Shown here piece by piece: positions 36,683-41,978 of a stretch of DNA of 41,978 nucleotides. Below the pieces are notes generated by a model, which was not told the origin of the DNA, did not search any database, and saw only the letters and a program-made list of their open reading frames with translations. A program made the position numbers and the translations under genes. Within the stretch, counting starts at the first letter, position 1; each line of letters begins with the position of its first letter. Source of the stretch: Lacinutrix sp. (GTDB taxonomy: Bacteria; Bacteroidota; Bacteroidia; Flavobacteriales; Flavobacteriaceae); NCBI RefSeq assembly GCF_023299985.1, contig NZ_JALZVX010000124.1, positions 1 to 41,978 of the forward strand, given 5' to 3'.

Positions 36683-37312
36683 ATGAAAAACACAGCAATT
36701 ACAAAACAAGTTCAAGATACATTAACACCAAGTAGCGTGTTAAAAGATTTATTAGTAGGAAACGAGAGATTTGTAAACGGTAAACTTCAGTCTGTTGATA
36801 ATTCTGCATTAGTATCTCAAACAACAGGAGGACAATTTCCTAAAGCAGTTGTATTATCGTGCATAGATTCTCGTGTGCCAGTTGAAACCGTTTTAGACCA
36901 AGCTATAGGTGATATATTTGTAGCGAGAGTTGCAGGAAATTTTGAAAATGCAGACATATTAGGCAGTTTAGAATATTCTTGTAAAGTAGCAGGAAGTAAA
37001 TTAGTTTTAGTGATGGGTCATGAAGCATGTGGTGCTGTAAAAGCTGCTTGCGATGGTGTAGAATTAGGGAATATTACACATTTATTAAGTAATATTTTAC
37101 CTGCTGTTCGCCAAAGTGCGAAAGAGGTAGATGGAGAAGCAAACTCTTCGAACAAAGCATTTGTAGCAAAAACAGTAGAAAATAATGTAAAATTAACAAT
37201 AGAGCGTATTCGTGAAAAAAGTCCAATCTTAAAAGAAATGGAAGAAAACAACGAAATCTCAATTGTTGGTGGTGTTTATAATCTACATTCTGGTAAAGTA
37301 GAAATGCTATAA
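36683..37312 (+). CDS. Beta-class carbonic anhydrase
   Basis: CIDSRVPVETVLDQAIGDIFVARVAGN (C-x-D-x-R) and MGHEACGAVKAA (H-x2-C) zinc-site motifs. Confidence 0.93.
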   Translation: MKNTAITKQVQDTLTPSSVLKDLLVGNERFVNGKLQSVDNSALVSQTTGGQFPKAVVLSCIDSRVPVETVLDQAIGDIFVARVAGNFENADILGSLEYSCKVAGSKLVLVMGHEACGAVKAACDGVELGNITHLLSNILPAVRQSAKEVDGEANSSNKAFVAKTVENNVKLTIERIREKSPILKEMEENNEISIVGGVYNLHSGKVEML

Positions 37313-37332
37313 TAAAGGTATTATACAATTAT

Positions 37333-37362
37333 AAAAAAACCACTCGATTGAGTGGTTTTTTT
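37333..37362. terminator. Bidirectional terminator
   Basis: aaaaaaaccactc-gatt-gagtggttttttt between convergent carbonic anhydrase and cvpA-like genes. Confidence 0.88.
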
Positions 37363-37376
37363 GTTTAGTAAAATTT

Positions 37377-37892
37377 TTAAGATTCGGTTTCAGGCTCTAT
37401 TTCATCGTCATCAGCCTTTATAATATTTGGAAAAATTATTGGCGCAATAGATTTTACAGGTTTATAAAGTATAGAATCTTTAATATGTTCTTCATCAACA
37501 AAGGTTATTGTGTTATTCATTTTATTAAAAACAATTAGTACGACACTTAATATCATTCCTATTTTTAGTGCTCCAAAAACACCACCAAGTAATTTGTTTA
37601 AAATACCAAGCGAAGCAAAGTCTGCAAGCTTAGTAAATGCTTTTCCAGTTAAGGCAATTATTATTATTATAATTACAAATGTAATAGCAAAAGCAGTGAT
37701 ATTGATAGTTTTTTCTGCCCATGCTGTTCGTTCTTGAAGAAATTCGGCAACAAAGTAACTAAAATGTATGGCACCATAAACTCCAGCAACTAGCGCAACT
37801 AAGGAGGCAACTTCAACAAAAAGACCTTTCATAAAACCACGAACAAGTCCAAAAAGTAATAAAGCACCTAAAACAATATCAATAACAGCCAT
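37377..37892 (-). CDS. CvpA family membrane protein
   Basis: MAVIDIVLGALLLFGLVRGFMKGLFVEVASLVALVAGVYGAIHFSYFVAEFL; start moved to 37892 from 37937. Confidence 0.88.
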   Translation of the reverse strand: MAVIDIVLGALLLFGLVRGFMKGLFVEVASLVALVAGVYGAIHFSYFVAEFLQERTAWAEKTINITAFAITFVIIIIIIALTGKAFTKLADFASLGILNKLLGGVFGALKIGMILSVVLIVFNKMNNTITFVDEEHIKDSILYKPVKSIAPIIFPNIIKADDDEIEPETES

Positions 37893-37908
37893 AATATTAG
37901 ATTTTAGA

Positions 37909-37938
37909 CAAATATAAATTAACTTTGTGACTTTCAAA
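37909..37938 (-). promoter_or_regulatory. Candidate promoter for the cvpA-like gene (TTTG-N18-TATATTTG on the minus strand)
   Basis: caaatata at 37909-37916 (reverse complement TATATTTG) and caaa at 37935-37938 (reverse complement TTTG), matching the Flavobacterium consensus. Confidence 0.5.
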
Positions 37939-37959
37939 CTTTATACTTTTAACAAATAC

Positions 37960-38316
37960 ATGTCTAGAGATCAAGAATTAAAAGAACGATGGGAATTGGT
38001 TGTTAGTAAACTATCCAACCAATTTGCAGATGGAGATAAATTAGATTTAGACGCAATAATTTACCTTATTGGCATTCAAGAATTAGGGCAATTAGAGCGC
38101 AAGTTTAAAAAGGATCACAAGCTCGATTTAATGCATATTGCTATTTGTAAGTTATTAGTACCTTATGGATATTATGAACTAGATTTTGTTGATAAAGAAG
38201 GTTGGCCACATTATACAATAAAAGAACAATTGCCAACTTTAAAAGCTGGCGAGCAAAGTGTTTTAATGAAAGAAGCGATTGTAAATTACTTTTTAGAAAC
38301 GGAATATATAAAGTAG
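37960..38316 (+). CDS. Conserved hypothetical protein
   Basis: MSRDQELKERWELVVSKLSNQFADGDKLDLDAIIYLIGIQELGQLERKFKKDHKLDLMHIAICKLL...; internal ATG at 37960 preferred over 37927, which would overlap the divergent promoter region. Confidence 0.75.
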   Translation: MSRDQELKERWELVVSKLSNQFADGDKLDLDAIIYLIGIQELGQLERKFKKDHKLDLMHIAICKLLVPYGYYELDFVDKEGWPHYTIKEQLPTLKAGEQSVLMKEAIVNYFLETEYIK

Positions 38317-38370
38317 AAATTCATAAATTTGTGGCTTCACTAAGAGTTACTGAATTAAATTCAGCATAAA

Positions 38371-39390
38371 ATGATAGATAAGATAAAAGAACTCATTGCA
38401 GAAGCAGATAGCTTTAAAGCACAATCTAAAGAAGAGGTTGAAGCTTTTAGAATAAAATATTTAGGCAAAAAAGGTTTGCTTAACGATTATTTTGCTGAGT
38501 TTAAAAATGTAGCAAACGAGCAAAAAAAGGAGTTTGGTCAAGTTATTAACCAGTTAAAAAATACTGCTCAAGAAAAAGTTAACGCTTTAAAAGAAGAGTT
38601 AGATAACTCAACAGACGATAACTCTGGAAATCTAGATTTATCACGTCCAGGAGCACCAATAACTATTGGATCTAGACATCCTATTTCTATTGTAAAAAAC
38701 GATATTATAGATATATTTTCTCGAATAGGATTTAATGTAAGCGAAGGCCCAGAAATAGAAGACGACTGGCATAATTTTACTGCATTAAACTTACCAGAAT
38801 ACCATCCAGCAAGAGACATGCAGGATACCTTTTTTATACAAACAGATCCAGATATATTATTACGTACGCATACAAGTTCTGTACAAGTACGTTATATGGA
38901 AAATAACCAACCTCCAATTCGTACTATTTCACCAGGTCGTGTGTATAGAAATGAAGCTATTTCGGCAAGGTCGCATTGTTTTTTCCATCAATTAGAAGGA
39001 TTATATATAGATAAGGATGTAAGTTTTGCAGATTTAAAGCAAACTTTACAATACTTTACTACAGAGCTTTTTGGGAAGTCTAAAATAAGATTACGTCCAT
39101 CGTATTTTCCATTTACAGAACCTAGTGCAGAAATAGATGTTTATTGGGGACTTGAAACAGAAACCGACCATAAAATCACCAAAGGAACTGGTTGGTTAGA
39201 AATTGGCGGTTGTGGTATGGTAGATCCAAACGTATTAACCAATTGTGGTATTGATGCGAATGAATATTCTGGCTTTGCTTTTGGAGTTGGTATAGATCGT
39301 ATAGCAATGTTATTACACCAAATTAGTGATATTAGATTGTTAAGTGAAAACGATGTTAGGTTTTTAGAGCAGTTTAAAAGTGCCTTGTAA
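38371..39390 (+). CDS. pheS: Phenylalanyl-tRNA synthetase alpha subunit
   Basis: FNVSEGPEIEDDWHNFTALNLPEYHPARDMQDTFF, LRTHTSSVQVRYM, PGRVYRNEAISARSHCFFHQLEGLYID, GFAFGVGIDRIAMLLHQISDIRLL. Confidence 0.97.
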   Translation: MIDKIKELIAEADSFKAQSKEEVEAFRIKYLGKKGLLNDYFAEFKNVANEQKKEFGQVINQLKNTAQEKVNALKEELDNSTDDNSGNLDLSRPGAPITIGSRHPISIVKNDIIDIFSRIGFNVSEGPEIEDDWHNFTALNLPEYHPARDMQDTFFIQTDPDILLRTHTSSVQVRYMENNQPPIRTISPGRVYRNEAISARSHCFFHQLEGLYIDKDVSFADLKQTLQYFTTELFGKSKIRLRPSYFPFTEPSAEIDVYWGLETETDHKITKGTGWLEIGGCGMVDPNVLTNCGIDANEYSGFAFGVGIDRIAMLLHQISDIRLLSENDVRFLEQFKSAL

Positions 39391-39405
39391 TACTAGCGTT
39401 TTTAT

Positions 39406-39801
39406 ATGAAAAAAGACATCCATATTCCTAAAGTTGAAAACGTTTACATTGCTGTAGTAAACGAGTACAACGACATTTATAAAACACAAGATTGGAACGC
39501 TTACATTATTAACGATAAAGACGTTGATATAGAAATGGTTTTAATTGTTACAAGTGGCTATAATGAAGATAAAATGACTTCTATCTTTAGAAAAAAACTA
39601 GATGTACTCCCTAAAAAAAGCTATGCTAAAATAGAGTTAATGCAAGAAGATTTATTTGCACTAAATAACCAGTTTAAAGTTACTTTTTTTGAAGATAATA
39701 AGATGTTTGATAAAACATACACTTTTAGAAAAAACACTATTAATTTAAAGGCTTTGCAGTCTTTGCCTTTAATGGAAGTAAAAGGTGTTTTGGTTAAATA
39801 A
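39406..39801 (+). CDS. Conserved hypothetical protein downstream of pheS
   Basis: 131-aa ORF MKKDIHIPKVENVYIAVVNEYNDIYKTQDWNAYIIND...; short gap to pheS, same strand. Confidence 0.7.
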   Translation: MKKDIHIPKVENVYIAVVNEYNDIYKTQDWNAYIINDKDVDIEMVLIVTSGYNEDKMTSIFRKKLDVLPKKSYAKIELMQEDLFALNNQFKVTFFEDNKMFDKTYTFRKNTINLKALQSLPLMEVKGVLVK

Positions 39802-39804
39802 CCA

Positions 39805-39824
39805 ATTCCTGAGAATGCAGGAAT
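39805..39824. repeat. Degenerate short palindrome attcctg-agaatg-caggaat
   Basis: 7-bp inverted repeat starting 4 nt after the stop of the preceding gene; related to the 7867 and 28548 elements. Confidence 0.6.
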
Positions 39825-39877
39825 CTTATAATAAATAAGCATAAACTTAGAAAGAAACTTTACAGTAGTAGATTAGT

Positions 39878-39960
39878 GCGTTAGGGATTGAACGGTCTGT
39901 TTGAGCTCCTCGAAGAGAGCGAGTAGTGAAAGCCCGACCTTTTTAGGTAACGCCCAAAAA
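39878..39960 (+). ncRNA. Candidate structured dispersed element: GCGTTAGGGATTGAA...GAAAGCCCGACCTTTTTAGGTAACGCCC
   Basis: Closing helix GCGTTA (39878-39883) / TAACGC (39948-39953), inner GGG/CCC potential and a small internal hairpin (ctc-ctcgaa-gag region). GC-richer than its surroundings, in an otherwise non-coding convergent gap. Resembles a motif I recall recurring in flavobacterial genomes. Confidence 0.45.
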
Positions 39961-39964
39961 GATA

Positions 39965-39989
39965 AAATTCCTTTTTTTTAAAGGGATTT
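39965..39989. terminator. Terminator-like hairpin aaattccttttttttaaagggattt
   Basis: AAATTCC(TTT)/(AAA)GGGATTT stem immediately downstream of the gpsA stop (minus strand). Confidence 0.55.
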
Positions 39990-39990
39990 A

Positions 39991-40992
39991 TTAATCCAAC
40001 TTATCAGTCAATTTTTTAAATACTTTTTTAGCGTCTTTACCTTCATATAAAATTGCGTAAACAGCATTTATAATTGGTAGTTTGGTTTTGCTTTTATTTT
40101 TTTCGTTTAATAAAAAAGCACTTTTTGTAGCGTAGTAACCTTCAGCAACCATACTCATTTCCATTTGTGCAGATTTTACAGTGTAGCCTTTACCTATCAT
40201 GTTTCCAAACATGCGGTTTCTAGAGAAAACCGAGTAGCCAGTAACCAATAAATCACCTAAGTAGGCAGAGTTGTTTATGTTACGTTTCATTTTATGCATT
40301 TTCTTAATAAAACGTTTCATTTCACGAATTGCATTACTCATTAATACACTTTGGAAATTATCGCCATAGCCTAATCCATGAGCCATTCCAGCTGCAATAG
40401 CATAGATGTTTTTAAGCATTACTGCATATTCTGTACCTATAACATCGTCGCTAATTTTAGTTTTTATATAATTGCTAGACAAAGCATCTGCAATTGCTTG
40501 CGCTTTTACAGCATCTGCACATGAAATAGTTAAATAAGATAATCTTTCTAGTGCAACTTCTTCTGCATGGCAAGGTCCAGCAATAACTCCAATATTTTCG
40601 AAAGGTACATTAAAGTTTTCATGAAAATGCTCGCCTAAAAGTAATCCTGTTTCTGGAAGAATACCTTTTACAGCACTAACTACAATTTTATCTTTAAGTT
40701 CTAAATTAAGTTTTTTAAGTTCACTATTAATAAAAGCAGAAGGGATTACAAATATTAAAACATCTGCATAAGTCACCATCTCATTAATATCATTACTAAT
40801 ATGAAGTTGGTCTAAATGAAATTCTACAGAACTTAAATACGTAGGGTTGTGTTGTTCTTTTAGTAAGTGTTCTTTAGTGTAAACACTTCTCATGTACCAA
40901 CCAACCTTTTCTTGGTTTTCACATAGCATTTTTACTATAGCAGTTGCCCAACTTCCAGATCCAAAAACAGCATATTTTAATTCTTTACTCAT
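39991..40992 (-). CDS. gpsA: NAD(P)H-dependent glycerol-3-phosphate dehydrogenase
   Basis: YAVFGSGSWATAIVKML, VIFVIPSAF, GVIAGPCHAEEVALERLSYLTIS, YAVMLKNIYAIAAGMAHGLGYGDNFQSVLMSNAIREM. Confidence 0.95.
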   Translation of the reverse strand: MSKELKYAVFGSGSWATAIVKMLCENQEKVGWYMRSVYTKEHLLKEQHNPTYLSSVEFHLDQLHISNDINEMVTYADVLIFVIPSAFINSELKKLNLELKDKIVVSAVKGILPETGLLLGEHFHENFNVPFENIGVIAGPCHAEEVALERLSYLTISCADAVKAQAIADALSSNYIKTKISDDVIGTEYAVMLKNIYAIAAGMAHGLGYGDNFQSVLMSNAIREMKRFIKKMHKMKRNINNSAYLGDLLVTGYSVFSRNRMFGNMIGKGYTVKSAQMEMSMVAEGYYATKSAFLLNEKNKSKTKLPIINAVYAILYEGKDAKKVFKKLTDKLD

Positions 40993-41123
40993 AGGTATAA
41001 TTAATTATAAAACAAAATTACACAATTATTAGTTGTTGTTAATATGCTAAAAAACAGCATTTTATTTATTTTGGCAAAGCTTTTGAAATTGTTGTTATAT
41101 CAATCCTTTAAAACGAAACGATT

Positions 41124-41978
41124 ATGAAGACATTAAAATCACTTTCAGTATTTGCCTTAATGGCAACACTATTAACTTCTTGTTATACAGAAGTTTTAAT
41201 AGAAGACGGTTATGCAAACAACACTACACCAGCAATTTCTATAAATCAATTATTAAACTCTTACGAGCTTTGGTATGTAAATATAAATGAAACTGTAGGT
41301 TATGGCGAATCACCATTGTTACAAATTGCATTTACACTATCTTTTAGAAATGGAACTTTACATGCTAATAATAATTTGGTTGGTATAGGAAGTCAAGGTA
41401 ATGGTTTTGGAATACCAGTAGGATATTATAATGCTTATAACATGGTTTTAGATATCGATCACGATATTGATGGTTACGATAGTTTTGATGTTTACCAAAT
41501 AGACAATAACACAATAGAGCTTTATAACCCTTTTAACGATACCTCTTATTTTTTAAATGGTTACCAACGTTCTAACTTTGATTACGACTATGTTTTTTAC
41601 GATAACATTCAGTATTTTATGCAAGAATATGAAGCTTGGGAAAAAACATATACAAGCGATTTTGGTGCATTAAATGAATTTGACAACGAAAACTTCTTAC
41701 AGTTTTTATCTGGCAGAAATGATAACACTTTTAGAAGTTCTCAAGATATAAATGTAACACACCCAAACAATTTGTATTGGGATTTTACAGGAGATTATGG
41801 TGTAGGAAACGTTAATGGAAATATGTATTTAAAAACATTAACTCTTGATTACGATTATTTTGATAATGAGTTTTTTGAACTTAGTGTTATAAACGATCAA
41901 AGAATAGAGTTATTACATGCAGATTCTGGAACGGTTTACGAGTTTACTGGTAGAGGTTATATTGAGTATTTAAAAGAT
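41124..41978 (+). CDS. Partial (runs off the window) hypothetical lipoprotein
   Basis: ATG at 41124, MKTLKSLSVFALMATLLTSCYTEVLIEDGYANNTTPAISINQLLNSYELWYVNINETVG...; lipobox LLTSC; open to the window end. Confidence 0.8.
   Translation, partial: MKTLKSLSVFALMATLLTSCYTEVLIEDGYANNTTPAISINQLLNSYELWYVNINETVGYGESPLLQIAFTLSFRNGTLHANNNLVGIGSQGNGFGIPVGYYNAYNMVLDIDHDIDGYDSFDVYQIDNNTIELYNPFNDTSYFLNGYQRSNFDYDYVFYDNIQYFMQEYEAWEKTYTSDFGALNEFDNENFLQFLSGRNDNTFRSSQDINVTHPNNLYWDFTGDYGVGNVNGNMYLKTLTLDYDYFDNEFFELSVINDQRIELLHADSGTVYEFTGRGYIEYLKD

Noticed and set aside
37893-37959. Genuine overlap between the cvpA-like gene and the divergent hypothetical ORF
   Set aside because: Caused by upstream alternative starts; preferred ATGs at 37892 and 37960 remove the overlap and leave a promoter region.
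1-41978. Prophage, transposon, toxin-antitoxin or known anti-phage defence system
   Set aside because: No integrase, transposase, phage structural, TA pair or defence-signature genes were recognised. MoxR/VWA genes are present but fit the standard Bat operon.

Overview
The window is about 42 kb of AT-rich chromosome with Bacteroidota (Flavobacteriaceae-like) gene content. I see no rRNA, tRNA, CRISPR array, prophage or transposase. From left to right it contains: (1) the 5' part of a giant secreted modular adhesin-like protein on the minus strand, with three tandem modules in 780-bp register; (2) a minus-strand envelope cluster of lipoprotein isoaspartyl peptidase, thioester-type alpha-2-macroglobulin, SH3-like protein, ABM-like monooxygenase and pbpC; (3) an ALDH7-type aldehyde dehydrogenase, a tandem OmpA-like protein and a membrane-anchored helix-hairpin-helix protein; (4) a translationally coupled SDR / HD-hydrolase / phosphodiester-glycosidase cluster; (5) a complete MoxR-DUF58-Bat (BatA-E) operon; (6) a SulP - universal stress protein - DUF2490 - SulP - carbonic anhydrase cluster, a candidate inorganic-carbon handling system with a possible 14-codon leader peptide; (7) cvpA, pheS, gpsA and small hypotheticals; and (8) a candidate structured, dispersed RNA/DNA element between a small hypothetical gene and gpsA. 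Short palindromic repeats of several families sit in the operon gaps and create false N-terminal extensions in ORF calls. All family assignments come from reading motifs in the sequence; no database search was run.
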